A stretch of 64,000 bases of DNA from Enterobacter hormaechei subsp. xiangfangensis. Its GTDB lineage: Bacteria > Pseudomonadota > Gammaproteobacteria > Enterobacterales > Enterobacteriaceae. Both the position numbers and the translations under genes were made by a program. Every line of letters begins with the position of its first letter. Position 1 is the first letter of the stretch. Positions 18,678-27,682 of the stretch are shown piece by piece. Where the stretch lies: positions 620,001-684,000 of the forward strand of contig NZ_CP017183.1 in the NCBI RefSeq assembly GCF_001729785.1. Direction: 5' to 3'. The notes below the pieces were generated by a model. The model saw only the letters and a list, made by a program, of their open reading frames with translations. It had not been told where the DNA came from and did not search any database.

Positions 18678-20024
18678 ATGTCTGCCAACCATGCTGCATT
18701 TAATCTGATTTTCCGCTTCGTTGAAAATTATGTTAGCCCTATTGCCGGGCGCATCTCTTCCCAGCGTCACGTTATGGCTATTCGTGACGGGTTTATCTCA
18801 GCGATGCCGTTTATGATTGTGGGCTCGTTTCTGTTAGTGTTCGCTTACCCACCTTTTTCGCCTGATACCACCTGGGGTTTTGCTCGCGCCTGGCTGGATA
18901 TGGCGAAGCAGTTTGAAGGCCAAATTCTGACGCCGTTTGATATGACAATGGGGGTGATGTCCCTTTATATCTGTGCGGCTATTGCCTACAACCTGGGCAA
19001 ACATTACGTTAAAACCCATCAGCTGGATCCGTTCATGTGCGCGATGCTGTCGCTGATGGCGTTCCTGCTGGTCGCCGCCCCTAAAACCAAAGGCGCTTTG
19101 CCGGTCGATAGCCTGGGAGGGACCGGTATTTTCACCGCGATTCTGGTGGCGATCTATTGCGTTGAGATGATGCGTTTCCTGAAAGCACACAATATCGGGA
19201 TCCGCCTGCCAGACCAGGTTCCGCCGATGATCAAAAACTCGTTTGATCTGCTGATCCCGGTGCTGGTGGTGGTGCTGACGCTCTATCCGCTGAGTCTGCT
19301 GATCCAGTCGCAGTTCGGTATGCTGATCCCACAGGCCATCATGTCGATATTCAAACCGCTGGTCTCTGCGGCTGACTCGCTGCCTGCGATCCTGCTGGCG
19401 GTGCTGATTGGCCACCTGCTGTGGTTTGCCGGGATCCACGGCGCGGCGATTGTCTCCGGGATGCTGCAAATGTTCTGGCTGACGAACCTGGGGGCGAACC
19501 AGACCGCGCTGGCGGCAAGCCAGCCTTTGCCACACATCTTTATGGAAGCCTTCTGGACGTTCTTTATCGTTATCGGCGGATCGGGGGCGACGATGGGTCT
19601 GGTGTTCTGCTATCTGCGTAGCCGCTCCGCGCACCTGCGCTCTATTGGACGTCTGAGCGTGGTGCCAAGCATTTTCAATATCAATGAGCCGGTGATTTTC
19701 GGTACGCCGATTGTGATGAACCCGGTGTTCTTTATTCCTTTCCTGCTGGCGCCGATGGTTAATGCCGTGCTGGCATGGGCAGCGATGAAGTTTGATCTGA
19801 TTGGCCGCGTGATTTCCGTCGTGCCGTGGACGGCACCGGCTCCGGTTGGTGCCGCCTGGGCGCTGGGCTGGGATTTCCGTGCAGCCATTCTGGTGCTGGT
19901 TTTGGCCTGCGTTTCCGCGATTATCTATTTCCCGTTCTTCAAGGTGTACGAGAAACAGTTGCTTCAGCAGGAAGCGGAAGAAGCACAGCGTAATGGAGAA
20001 GAGGAAAATGAGCAGGTCGCTTAG
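18678..20024 (+). CDS. PTS cellobiose/lactose-family transporter subunit IIC (orphan)
   Basis: Membrane sugar channel of the Lac family (CelB/ChbC-like), 448 residues with about ten hydrophobic segments. The family signature for the active site is clear: WFAGIHGAAIVSG near 250, and later VPSIFNINEPVIFGTPIVMNP in pieces near 330-350, with the conserved His and Asn-Glu-Pro motif. The C-terminal tail is highly charged. AGGAG lies 8 bases before the ATG. There is no EIIA or EIIB gene nearby, so phosphorylation must come from proteins encoded elsewhere. Beta-glucosides or chito-oligosaccharides are plausible substrates, but the specificity is inferred. Confidence 0.88.
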   Translation: MSANHAAFNLIFRFVENYVSPIAGRISSQRHVMAIRDGFISAMPFMIVGSFLLVFAYPPFSPDTTWGFARAWLDMAKQFEGQILTPFDMTMGVMSLYICAAIAYNLGKHYVKTHQLDPFMCAMLSLMAFLLVAAPKTKGALPVDSLGGTGIFTAILVAIYCVEMMRFLKAHNIGIRLPDQVPPMIKNSFDLLIPVLVVVLTLYPLSLLIQSQFGMLIPQAIMSIFKPLVSAADSLPAILLAVLIGHLLWFAGIHGAAIVSGMLQMFWLTNLGANQTALAASQPLPHIFMEAFWTFFIVIGGSGATMGLVFCYLRSRSAHLRSIGRLSVVPSIFNINEPVIFGTPIVMNPVFFIPFLLAPMVNAVLAWAAMKFDLIGRVISVVPWTAPAPVGAAWALGWDFRAAILVLVLACVSAIIYFPFFKVYEKQLLQQEAEEAQRNGEEENEQVA

Positions 20025-20032
20025 GTAAAAGC

Positions 20033-20059
20033 AAAACGGCAACGCAGGTTGCCGTTTTT
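20033..20059 (+). terminator. Rho-independent terminator after the PTS gene
   Basis: AAAACGGCAAC-GCAG-GTTGCCGTTTT with a following T, beginning 9 bases after the EIIC stop. The flanking A-run would also serve transcription from fhuF in the other direction. Confidence 0.9.
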
Positions 20060-20101
20060 AGTGTTTGTTCTCTCTCACTGCGGGTATCAGGCCGGGCCAG
20101 A

Positions 20102-20890
20102 CTACTTAAGCGTGCAATCGCCGCACTGCTGGACGTCCGGCAGACGGTAGCGCTGACAGCAGGTACGACGTACCAGAAGTCCCTCACGCGGAACCACGGT
20201 GCGGTAAAGAGGGTTATCCCGTCCATCCGATAGCTGTCTGGCAAAGAAACAGCTCTGACGCAGTGCATCCACTTTCTCGTCGCAGAGCAGCGGCTTCATT
20301 TCCGTTAAATACCAGTGGATAAGATACCCGGTATTACTCCAGATCAGTTTGCCGTTAATCTCTCCCGTCGCTTCCAGCGCATCAATGACCGGAACCAGCG
20401 CTCTTGTAATCAGCCGTTCCATACGCGCCTGCGCTGACAGGTGTCTCGCGCTCGGATCTTCATGTACATCAATCCAGAAACAGGCAGCGCGCCCGGTTTC
20501 ATGAAATTCAACATGGAAATGTTCCGACGAGAGATCGAGCATCGTTTCCTGGGTAAGCAGGGCTAGCATGACGGGCGGCACCATCAGCCCGATATACCAC
20601 TGTGCCCAGAGGGATAACAGCGGTTTATTTTCCCGCGTCAGGGTAGGTTGGTTACGATAAATATGGTCGGAATAGGTTGCCAGCAGCGACCGCAGCTCGG
20701 CAGGACGTTGCCACTCAGTCAGCGTCAGCGCATGATGCGGCGGTGCTTCATCCAGTTTGATGAAATCCAGCAGATGGGCGCGCGTTACGGCAATTTTTTC
20801 CCGAATGGCATCCGCAAGCGTCGTTTCCCCGGCGGAGAGTGGAGCTCGCCAGAGCAGGGGCTCAACGATGTGTGCGGTACGAGTCGCCAT
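20102..20890 (-). CDS. fhuF: Siderophore-iron reductase FhuF
   Basis: Cytoplasmic [2Fe-2S] protein that reduces ferric iron in hydroxamate siderophores such as ferrichrome and ferrioxamine B. The 262 residues have the unusual C-C-x10-C-x2-C cluster motif at C244, C245, C256 and C259, the same numbering as E. coli FhuF. The middle contains ENKPLLSLWAQWYIGLMVPPVM. A Fur-box-like sequence lies just upstream (20909-20927). Flanked by the EIIC terminator and a diguanylate cyclase, both different from or additional to E. coli K-12. Confidence 0.95.
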   Translation of the reverse strand: MATRTAHIVEPLLWRAPLSAGETTLADAIREKIAVTRAHLLDFIKLDEAPPHHALTLTEWQRPAELRSLLATYSDHIYRNQPTLTRENKPLLSLWAQWYIGLMVPPVMLALLTQETMLDLSSEHFHVEFHETGRAACFWIDVHEDPSARHLSAQARMERLITRALVPVIDALEATGEINGKLIWSNTGYLIHWYLTEMKPLLCDEKVDALRQSCFFARQLSDGRDNPLYRTVVPREGLLVRRTCCQRYRLPDVQQCGDCTLK

Positions 20891-20908
20891 AGTGTGGATT
20901 ACAAATCT

Positions 20909-20927
20909 AAATGATAATGATTGCCAA
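20909..20927. promoter_or_regulatory. Fur box upstream of fhuF
   Basis: AATGATAATGATTGCC matches the core of the GATAATGATAATCATTATC consensus (about 13 of 19 positions) and lies 19 bases before the fhuF start, a position fitting iron repression. Confidence 0.7.
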
Positions 20928-20985
20928 TCCTAACTATAGATAAAACCAAGCGCAAGCGTTTTATCCTGGCGCTGTGAAGGCGGTT

Positions 20986-22050
20986 TCAGGCAGTATGAAG
21001 CTCTTCGCTCAGCAGAATGCTGTTACGTCCCATATGCTTGGCTTCATAGAGGGCTTTATCCGCTTTCGCCAGCGCGCCCTCAACGTCTTCACCTTCGAAC
21101 ATGGCGATGCCGATGCTGATGGTCACGTTAGTGGCGACGCTTTCGTTAAACATATGGGGGATTTTAAGATCGTAAACCTTCTGACGTATGCGTTCAGCCG
21201 TCTGGCGCGCTTGCTCCAGCGGGATGTTACTCAACAGCACCATAAATTCTTCCCCGCCAAACCGGGCGACAACATCGCGTGAGCGCACGGCGTCGCGTAT
21301 CGCAGCCGAGACCCTGATCAAGGCCTGATCGCCCATCATATGGCCGTAATGGTCGTTGTAGGCTTTGAAGTGGTCGATATCCATCAGCAGCACGAAGTGC
21401 TCGCCAGCGTCAGGCCTGGGAAGGTTCTCCAGCCGGCTTTGCAGCCCGCGACGGTTATACAGGCCGGTGAGCGGGTCCATCATGCTAAGATCGGTCAGGG
21501 TTTCGCGCTCCTCCAGCAGTTCGGAAAGCAGCTCCTGGGCGAAACGGTCATTGCGCCGCTGAAGAACATGATGGATACCAATGGCGACCACCGGCAGCGC
21601 GAAAAAATAGGCCATTCTCAGCCAGTTTTCGGACGGGCTAAGCCACAGGCAGGATATAAAGGCGGGAAATGAATGTAACGTAAAGGCTTTAATATTACTC
21701 GCGAACGCCAGAGACCCTATAAAAAGCACTGTTAATAGCGCCATCATTAAATAGGTCGCGTGATCGTGCGTGATTAACAGAAATTTAGAGACGATCTGCC
21801 AGGCCCATAAAAGACCAAAAATAGCTGAAACAACAGGGATATTTATTTTTCGCGTGCTGTTTTTCCAGTGCCAGATAAGTAAGCCTGTGCTGATAGTCAG
21901 TACGGCAAAGAGCGGGACTGATAACACACGCACGGAATAGAGAGGATTTGTTACCGAGAACAATGCTGATGCGGCGTTCAGAAATAAAAACAAACGTAAA
22001 GATAGCTGATATTTCTTGTTGACTAAAGACAGCCAGGATTGTGATGTCAT
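20986..22050 (-). CDS. Membrane-bound diguanylate cyclase (GGDEF)
   Basis: Makes cyclic di-GMP from two GTP. The 354 residues begin with about six hydrophobic segments (20-165) that form a membrane sensor of unrecognised type, then a short coiled linker (170-190) and a GGDEF domain starting at DPLTGLYNRR. The active-site motif is GGEEF at 265-269, and the inhibitory I-site R-S-R-D at 256-259 is intact, so an active, product-inhibited cyclase is expected. No EAL domain. It lies between two iron-regulated genes, but no Fur box is obvious before it. Confidence 0.92.
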   Translation of the reverse strand: MTSQSWLSLVNKKYQLSLRLFLFLNAASALFSVTNPLYSVRVLSVPLFAVLTISTGLLIWHWKNSTRKINIPVVSAIFGLLWAWQIVSKFLLITHDHATYLMMALLTVLFIGSLAFASNIKAFTLHSFPAFISCLWLSPSENWLRMAYFFALPVVAIGIHHVLQRRNDRFAQELLSELLEERETLTDLSMMDPLTGLYNRRGLQSRLENLPRPDAGEHFVLLMDIDHFKAYNDHYGHMMGDQALIRVSAAIRDAVRSRDVVARFGGEEFMVLLSNIPLEQARQTAERIRQKVYDLKIPHMFNESVATNVTISIGIAMFEGEDVEGALAKADKALYEAKHMGRNSILLSEELHTA

Positions 22051-22250
22051 ATGCGTGCGTTTTTATTAAAACTCAATTAAAACAATGAGCAAGGTGTTGT
22101 TGTGTAATATTGGTCGCTACAAAATTGAATTTTTATTATCAGAAAAACTTTATCGGAAGTTAACAGGTGGGCAATTTATCACCTTACACATTCTCTGTCA
22201 TTATGGGAAAGCAATTGCTGGCGCAATTTCTTACGTCGCCTGCTGACAAG

Positions 22251-22287
22251 TGATAATTACTATCATATGATACTGGTTATCATTATC
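22251..22287. promoter_or_regulatory. Tandem Fur boxes upstream of yjjZ
   Basis: GATACTGGTTATCATTATC (22269-22287) matches the Fur consensus at 17 of 19 positions. Just upstream TGATAATTACTATCA (22251-22265) is a second imperfect Fur palindrome. The pair sits 18 bases before the yjjZ start. Confidence 0.82.
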
Positions 22288-22305
22288 AGTGCGAGAGGTG
22301 AAACC

Positions 22306-22536
22306 ATGTTGAGCAAAGCGCTGGGAAGTGGGTGGGGAATATTACTGCCTGGTTCCATTATCGGTGGGCTGATGTTTACCGATCTCCCCATTGATGTCTG
22401 GAAAGCAATGATTGTTTCAGGCTTGCTGGTGACATCCGCGATGATCTGGCACAAACAGTTACGGCATTATGTCCTGCTGCCTTCATGCGTGGCGCTAATC
22501 AGTGGACTGCTTGTGATTCTGATGCGTTTGAAATAA
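22306..22536 (+). CDS. yjjZ: DUF1435 inner-membrane protein YjjZ
   Basis: Small membrane protein of 76 residues with two or three hydrophobic segments (GWGILLPGSIIGGLM, MIVSGLLVTSAMIW, and a C-terminal one). Function unknown. A longer frame goes back to 22267, but that would begin inside the Fur box; ATG at 22306 has GAGAGG upstream. E. coli yjjZ also lies next to fhuF and has been reported as Fur-controlled, so a role under iron limitation is likely. Confidence 0.85.
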   Translation: MLSKALGSGWGILLPGSIIGGLMFTDLPIDVWKAMIVSGLLVTSAMIWHKQLRHYVLLPSCVALISGLLVILMRLK

Positions 22537-22578
22537 AAGAGAAAAATAAGAGGGACTTCTGAGAAGATGTAAGATAAT

Positions 22579-22665
22579 TGGTGCGAGGGGGGGGACTTGA
22601 ACCCCCACGTCCGTAAGGACACTAACACCTGAAGCTAGCGCGTCTACCAATTCCGCCACCTTCGC
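22579..22665 (-). tRNA. leuV: tRNA-Leu (anticodon CAG), third of the array
   Basis: Reads GCGAAGGTGGCGGAATTGGT... to ...CCCTCGCACCA on the minus strand, 87 bases with encoded CCA. Anticodon CAG lies in GCTTCAGGT. The long class II variable arm GTCC-TTAC-GGAC and the T stem-loop GGGGG-TTCAAGT-CCCCC are intact. Last gene of three in transcription order, hence named by comparison with E. coli leuQPV. Confidence 0.96.
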
Positions 22666-22697
22666 ACAGTCATCTTACTGGTTTGATATCGCCTCGT

Positions 22698-22783
22698 TGG
22701 TGCGAGGGGGGGGACTCGAACCCCCACATCCTAAGGACACTAACACCTGAAGCTAGCGCGTCTACCAATTCCGCCACCTTCGC
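22698..22783 (-). tRNA. leuP: tRNA-Leu (anticodon CAG), variant middle copy
   Basis: 86 bases with encoded CCA. It is identical to its neighbours except in the variable arm (GTCC-TTA-GGAT, one base shorter, closing with a G-U pair) and in the T loop (TTCGAGT instead of TTCAAGT). All stems still pair, so it should be functional. Confidence 0.95.
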
Positions 22784-22811
22784 CCAGTGCGAGCAATATC
22801 AACGTGATTTA

Positions 22812-22898
22812 TGGTGCGAGGGGGGGGACTTGAACCCCCACGTCCGTAAGGACACTAACACCTGAAGCTAGCGCGTCTACCAATTCCGCCACCTTCGC
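22812..22898 (-). tRNA. leuQ: tRNA-Leu (anticodon CAG), first of the array
   Basis: 87 bases with encoded CCA, the same sequence as the copy at 22579. It is the promoter-proximal gene of the three-gene transcript, and the promoter should lie between 22899 and about 22980. Confidence 0.96.
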
Positions 22899-23006
22899 AT
22901 ACCATCGACACTGTAAAAGTATCGTAACCACGGAGGCGCATTCTAGATGTTTTCAGCTTTACGTCAACAGAAAATTGCGCACGTTGTTTTGATTGCTGCA
23001 AAATTG

Positions 23007-23031
23007 GGCGATGGCAGCGTCAGCCATCGCC
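23007..23031 (-). terminator. Terminator of rsmC
   Basis: On the minus strand GGCGATGGC, a 7-base loop and GCCATCGCC are followed by CAATTTTGC. It begins 12 bases after the rsmC stop and separates rsmC from the tRNA promoter. Confidence 0.8.
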
Positions 23032-23042
23032 GGACCGGGGGG

Positions 23043-24071
23043 TTACTTTTTCGCCTGGCGCGTCATCACGGTGCGATAGACCTTAAAGCGGCCCGTCTGG
23101 GCGATCACTTCGTGGAAGCCAAAGGTTTCATCCAGCACTTTCGGGTATGCGAGGAAGGCGTTCGCCACAATACGCAGCTCACCGCCGCTGTTGAGGTGAC
23201 GGGTTGCGCCACGGATCAGCGTTTGCGCCGCTTCAAGGCTGGTCTCCATTCCGTCGTGGAACGGCGGGTTAGAGATGATCATGTCAAAGCGACCGGTCAC
23301 ATCGGAGAAGACGTTGCTGGCAATCACGTCACCTTCAATGCCATTCGCAGCAAGCGTGGCGCGGCTGGCTTCTACCGCCGGAGCGCTCACGTCACACAGG
23401 GTTAAACGCACTTTTGGTGAGTGACTGGCGAGAACCGATGACAGCACGCCCGCGCCACAGCCGACGTCCAGCACTTTGCCCTTGGTATGAGGCGTCAGGG
23501 TGGACAGCAGCAGCTTACTGCCCGTATCGAGCGCATCACGGCTGAACACGCCCGGCAGGGTTTTAATGGTCAGGCCTTCAAGCTGGTACTCGTCCCAGAA
23601 GGCGTCGGCATCGAAGGTGGTCTGTTTTTCCAGACGACCATGGTACAGGCCGCAGCGACGGGCGCTGTCGATTTTCGTCAGCGGCGCCCAGGCTTCGAGC
23701 ATCTGTTCTGCGCTACGCACCCCGCTGCGGTTTTCACCGACAACAAAAATATCGCAGCCGACCGGTAGCAGAGAAAGCAGGTTCATCAGCTGGAACTGGG
23801 CTTCCGGCTTGTTTTTTGGCCAGTAGTAAATGAGCGTATCGCAGTCAGCAATATCGCTCTGCTCCGCCGCCAGGCTAAAGCGCGCGCGCTCGCCCATCTG
23901 ACGGCTCAGCACCTGCCAGTGGTGATAGTACTGGGTGTGGGCACGGCTTTCAGCACAGTCGAAACGTGCGGGCAGGTCATCCTGCATATCTCCGGCAAAC
24001 AGAATACGGCTCTCTTCGAAATCATCACTGTGACGCAGCAAGACTTCACTTGCCGGGGTAAATGCAGACAT
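23043..24071 (-). CDS. rsmC: 16S rRNA m2G1207 methyltransferase RsmC
   Basis: S-adenosylmethionine-dependent enzyme that methylates guanine N2 at position 1207 in assembled 30S subunits. The 342 residues are two tandem methyltransferase-like domains; the C-terminal catalytic one has the AdoMet loop [15 protein letters not shown] and the N2-guanine motif [10 protein letters not shown]. Monocistronic, divergent from holD, followed by a hairpin terminator. Confidence 0.96.
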   Translation of the reverse strand: MSAFTPASEVLLRHSDDFEESRILFAGDMQDDLPARFDCAESRAHTQYYHHWQVLSRQMGERARFSLAAEQSDIADCDTLIYYWPKNKPEAQFQLMNLLSLLPVGCDIFVVGENRSGVRSAEQMLEAWAPLTKIDSARRCGLYHGRLEKQTTFDADAFWDEYQLEGLTIKTLPGVFSRDALDTGSKLLLSTLTPHTKGKVLDVGCGAGVLSSVLASHSPKVRLTLCDVSAPAVEASRATLAANGIEGDVIASNVFSDVTGRFDMIISNPPFHDGMETSLEAAQTLIRGATRHLNSGGELRIVANAFLAYPKVLDETFGFHEVIAQTGRFKVYRTVMTRQAKK

Positions 24072-24173
24072 GAATTGTTCCTCAATAAACTCAGGCGGGG
24101 ATTATAGTAGGTAGATGGCGCAGTTTCGACACATTTGCTATATTTGCGCGCCTGAGAGACAGGAGTTTTCGCT

Positions 24174-24587
24174 ATGACATCCCGACGAGACTGGCAGTTG
24201 CAGCAACTGGGCATCACCCAGTGGGCTTTGCGTCGCCCGACGGCGTTGCGGGGCGAAATAGCCATCTCCATCCCTGCGCATGTCCGCCTGGTGATGGTGG
24301 CAGAAGCGCCGCCTGCCCTGAACGAGCCCCTGATTGAGGATGTCCTTCGCAGCCTGAAGGTGACCCACGATCAGGTATTACAGCTGGCGCCCGAAAGCGT
24401 CGCGATGCTTCCCCCTGACAGCCGCTGTAACAGCTGGCGAATCGGGGCGGTGGATGAGCTACCCCTTGAAGGAAGCCAGATCAGTTCTCCAGCGCTGGAC
24501 GAACTGAAAGCCAACCCAAAAGCGCGTAGCGCGCTATGGCAACAAATTTGCGAATATGAACACGATTTCTTCCCTCACGACGGCTGA
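24174..24587 (+). CDS. holD: DNA polymerase III psi subunit HolD
   Basis: Psi subunit of the clamp-loader complex; with chi it links the loader to single-strand binding protein. The 137 residues match the family from MTSRRDWQLQQLGITQW to the end. AGGAG precedes the ATG. It overlaps the rimI start by 32 bases, as in E. coli, so the two share a transcript. Confidence 0.95.
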   Translation: MTSRRDWQLQQLGITQWALRRPTALRGEIAISIPAHVRLVMVAEAPPALNEPLIEDVLRSLKVTHDQVLQLAPESVAMLPPDSRCNSWRIGAVDELPLEGSQISSPALDELKANPKARSALWQQICEYEHDFFPHDG

Positions 24588-24999
24588 CCTGACCACCGCG
24601 TTCGCGATTGAAACCCGCGCCCATGCCTTTCCGTGGAGCGAAAAGACGTTTGCCAGCAATCAGGGCGAACGCTATTTAAATCTCCGCCTGGACGTTGACG
24701 GTGCGATGGCTGCGTTCGCCATCACGCAGGTCGTTCTGGACGAGGCGACGCTGTTTAATATCGCGGTCGATCCCGCATACCAGCGCCGCGGGCTGGGCAG
24801 GGAACTGCTTGAGCACCTCATTCGTGAGCTGGAAACCCGTGACGTTTTCACCCTGTGGCTGGAGGTGCGCGCGTCCAATGTCGCCGCCATCGCGCTCTAT
24901 GAAAGCTTAGGCTTCAACGAGGCGACTATCCGCCGTAACTACTACCCCACCGCAGAGGGACGTGAAGACGCCATTATCATGGCTCTGCCGATTGGATAA
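24556..24999 (+). CDS. rimI: Ribosomal protein S18 alanine N-acetyltransferase RimI
   Basis: GNAT enzyme that acetylates the N-terminal alanine of ribosomal protein S18. The 147 residues show motif [18 protein letters not shown] near 71-87, and the [19 protein letters not shown] segment that binds the ribosomal substrate. Translation starts within holD in another frame, and yjjG follows 19 bases after the stop. Confidence 0.95.
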   Translation: MNTISSLTTADLTTAFAIETRAHAFPWSEKTFASNQGERYLNLRLDVDGAMAAFAITQVVLDEATLFNIAVDPAYQRRGLGRELLEHLIRELETRDVFTLWLEVRASNVAAIALYESLGFNEATIRRNYYPTAEGREDAIIMALPIG

Positions 25000-25018
25000 C
25001 GAAAATAAGGTTGTAACG

Positions 25019-25696
25019 ATGAAATGGGACTGGATTTTCTTTGATGCCGACGAAACGCTGTTTACGTTTGACTCGTTCGGCGGCCTACAGCGGATGTTTC
25101 TCGACTATAGCGTGACGTTCACCGCGGAAGATTTTCAGGACTATCAGGCGGTGAACAAACCGCTGTGGGTGGATTACCAGAACGGAGCCATCACCGCGTT
25201 ACAGCTTCAGCATCAGCGTTTTGACGTGTGGGCTGAACGGTTAAACGTGAGTCCTGGGGTGCTGAACGAGGCCTTCCTGAATGCGATGGCGGATATCTGC
25301 GCGCCGCTGCCCGGCGCCGTTTCTTTGCTGGATTCGCTGAAAGGGAAGGTGAAGCTTGGGATCATTACCAACGGCTTTACCGCGCTTCAGCAGATTCGCC
25401 TTGAACGCACCGGCCTGCGCGATCATTTCGACGCGCTGGTGATCTCCGAAGAGGTGGGCGTACCGAAGCCGGATCCGCGTATTTTCGATTATGCGCTGGC
25501 GCAAGCGGGCAATCCTGACCGCAATCGCGTGCTGATGGTGGGGGATACGGCAGAATCTGATATTCTGGGAGGTATGAGATCGGGCCTGTCGACCGTCTGG
25601 CTGAATGCGCATGACCGCATGCTGCCGGAAGGCATCGAGCCGACCTGGACCGTTACGTCATTGAACGAACTGGAGCAGCTCCTGTGTAAACAATGA
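25019..25696 (+). CDS. yjjG: Pyrimidine 5'-nucleotidase YjjG (HAD family)
   Basis: House-cleaning nucleotidase that dephosphorylates dUMP, dTMP and non-canonical pyrimidine nucleotides. The 225 residues equal E. coli YjjG. HAD motif I is FFDADETLF (nucleophile D9, acid D11), motif II LGIITNG, motif III Lys in [10 protein letters not shown], motif [15 protein letters not shown] longer frame begins in rimI, but [12 protein letters not shown] at 25019 follows AAGG and is the family start. Confidence 0.95.
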   Translation: MKWDWIFFDADETLFTFDSFGGLQRMFLDYSVTFTAEDFQDYQAVNKPLWVDYQNGAITALQLQHQRFDVWAERLNVSPGVLNEAFLNAMADICAPLPGAVSLLDSLKGKVKLGIITNGFTALQQIRLERTGLRDHFDALVISEEVGVPKPDPRIFDYALAQAGNPDRNRVLMVGDTAESDILGGMRSGLSTVWLNAHDRMLPEGIEPTWTVTSLNELEQLLCKQ

Positions 25697-25788
25697 TTGC
25701 CTGCCCCCTGTTGATGGGTAAAATAGCCGCATTTTTCGTATTCCATGATGCGCGGCCTGCTGCCGCGCTTACCTAAGAAGAATTGATT

Positions 25789-27378
25789 ATGACGTTGTCT
25801 CCTTATCTGCAAGAGGTGGCCAAACGCCGCACTTTTGCCATTATCTCGCACCCGGATGCCGGTAAAACGACCATCACCGAGAAGGTGTTGCTGTTCGGAC
25901 AGGCGATCCAGACCGCGGGTACCGTTAAAGGCCGTGGCTCCAGCCAGCATGCTAAATCCGACTGGATGGAGATGGAAAAGCAGCGTGGTATTTCGATTAC
26001 CACCTCCGTGATGCAGTTCCCGTATCACGACTGCCTGGTGAACCTGCTGGACACCCCGGGGCACGAAGACTTCTCCGAAGATACCTACCGTACCCTGACG
26101 GCGGTGGACTGCTGCCTGATGGTGATCGACGCCGCGAAAGGTGTTGAAGATCGTACCCGCAAGCTGATGGAAGTCACCCGTCTGCGCGATACGCCGATCC
26201 TCACCTTTATGAACAAACTCGACCGTGACATCCGTGATCCGATGGAGCTGATGGATGAAGTGGAAAACGAGCTGAAGATTGCCTGCGCGCCAATCACCTG
26301 GCCGATTGGCTGCGGCAAGCTGTTCAAAGGGGTTTACCACCTCTATAAAGACGAAACCTACCTGTACCAGACCGGTAAGGGTCACACCATTCAGGAAGTG
26401 CGCATCGTGAAAGGTCTGGACAACCCGGATCTGGACGCAGCGGTCGGTGAAGAGCTGGCCGCGCAGCTGCGCGATGAGCTGGAGCTGGTTAAAGGCGCGT
26501 CGCACGAGTTCGATCGAGAGCTGTTCCTGAGCGGTGAAATTACCCCGGTCTTCTTCGGTACCGCCCTCGGCAACTTCGGCGTTGACCATATGCTTGACGG
26601 TCTGGTGGAGTGGGCCCCGCAGCCAATGCCGCGTAAAACCGACACCCGCGAAGTAGAAGCAAAGGAAGAGAAGTTCTCCGGCTTCGTCTTTAAAATTCAG
26701 GCCAACATGGACCCGAAACACCGCGACCGCGTTGCCTTTATGCGCGTGGTCTCCGGTAAGTACGAGAAGGGCATGAAGCTGCGTCAGGTCCGTATCGGTA
26801 AAGACGTGGTGATCTCCGACGCGCTGACCTTCATGGCAGGCGACCGTTCGCATGTAGAAGAAGCCTATCCGGGTGACATCATTGGTTTACACAACCACGG
26901 TACCATTCAGATTGGCGATACCTTCACGCAGGGCGAGATGATGAAGTTCACCGGTATCCCGAACTTCGCGCCGGAACTGTTCCGCCGCATTCGCCTGCGC
27001 GATCCGCTGAAGCAGAAGCAACTGCTGAAAGGCCTGGTCCAGCTTTCCGAAGAGGGGGCTGTACAGGTGTTCCGCCCTATTGCTAACAACGATCTGATCG
27101 TGGGCGCGGTGGGTGTGCTCCAGTTTGACGTGGTGGTTGCCCGTCTTAAGAGCGAGTACAACGTGGAAGCGATTTACGAATCGGTGAACGTGGCGACCGC
27201 CCGCTGGGTTGAATGTTCAGACGTGAAGAAATTCGAAGAATTTAAACGTAAGAACGAAGTTCAGCTGGCGCTGGACGGTGGCGATAACCTGACCTATATC
27301 GCCCCGACCATGGTTAACCTGAACCTGACGCAGGAACGTTATCCTGATGTTCAGTTCCGCAAAACGCGCGAGCATTAA
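25789..27378 (+). CDS. prfC: Peptide chain release factor 3, PrfC
   Basis: GTPase that recycles release factors RF1 and RF2 from the ribosome. The 529 residues carry G1 SHPDAGKTT near 20, the switch region [13 protein letters not shown]3 DTPGHEDF and G4 NKLDRD, followed by elongation-factor-like domains II and III. The start [14 protein letters not shown] at 25789 matches E. coli; two codons upstream is a weaker alternative. A strong terminator follows. Confidence 0.97.
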   Translation: MTLSPYLQEVAKRRTFAIISHPDAGKTTITEKVLLFGQAIQTAGTVKGRGSSQHAKSDWMEMEKQRGISITTSVMQFPYHDCLVNLLDTPGHEDFSEDTYRTLTAVDCCLMVIDAAKGVEDRTRKLMEVTRLRDTPILTFMNKLDRDIRDPMELMDEVENELKIACAPITWPIGCGKLFKGVYHLYKDETYLYQTGKGHTIQEVRIVKGLDNPDLDAAVGEELAAQLRDELELVKGASHEFDRELFLSGEITPVFFGTALGNFGVDHMLDGLVEWAPQPMPRKTDTREVEAKEEKFSGFVFKIQANMDPKHRDRVAFMRVVSGKYEKGMKLRQVRIGKDVVISDALTFMAGDRSHVEEAYPGDIIGLHNHGTIQIGDTFTQGEMMKFTGIPNFAPELFRRIRLRDPLKQKQLLKGLVQLSEEGAVQVFRPIANNDLIVGAVGVLQFDVVVARLKSEYNVEAIYESVNVATARWVECSDVKKFEEFKRKNEVQLALDGGDNLTYIAPTMVNLNLTQERYPDVQFRKTREH

Positions 27379-27388
27379 TTCCCTCTCA

Positions 27389-27416
27389 GAGCACGGCAGC
27401 CGCCGTGCTCTTCTTT
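27389..27416 (+). terminator. Rho-independent terminator of prfC
   Basis: GAGCACGGC-AGCC-GCCGTGCTC followed by TTCTTT, 10 bases after the prfC stop. Confidence 0.9.
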
Positions 27417-27521
27417 AATTCCTGTGTTATTAAACCCTTGCGGAATGTTCTTAATTCACCGCAATTTTTCGCTATTCGTTCGTTTTTTCCCCAATTCTGA
27501 ATGCACCCCTCTGATTGTGAT

Positions 27522-27528
27522 CTATATT
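27522..27528 (+). promoter_or_regulatory. Probable RpoS-type -10 element of osmY
   Basis: GATCTATATTTAACTC contains CTATATT, close to the extended sigma-S -10 consensus. It lies about 155 bases before the osmY start, in line with the long leader of E. coli osmY, a classic stationary-phase and osmotic-shock gene. Confidence 0.5.
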
Positions 27529-27682
27529 TAACTCAGTGTTTAGCACCGGGCGTGGATGAATTAACTGTTCAATGCATGTCCATTGGTTCTCCATTTTGCC
27601 CCGGTGTTAATTCGCAATATATAAAACCAAGATTTAGGGAAGTATGTCGCCCAAATAATGGGCAAAACACAGGAATAAATCG

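Noticed and set aside
16487..20024. Genomic island comprising yjjQ to the PTS gene
   Set aside because: yjjQ-bglJ are in the E. coli order; only the YbaK-like and EIIC genes are extra, and there is no integrase, direct repeat or tRNA edge.
18834..20042. Minus-strand reading of 402 codons across the PTS gene
   Set aside because: Composition (Arg, Gln, His) is that of the complement of a membrane protein; the EIIC motifs are on the plus strand.
22579..22898. Tandem repeats that look like a short CRISPR-like array
   Set aside because: The repeats are three complete tRNA-Leu genes with cloverleaf pairing and encoded CCA.
22540..22950. tRNA array as an integration site for a mobile element
   Set aside because: No duplicated tRNA 3' end, integrase or foreign genes next to it; neighbours are the usual rsmC and yjjZ.
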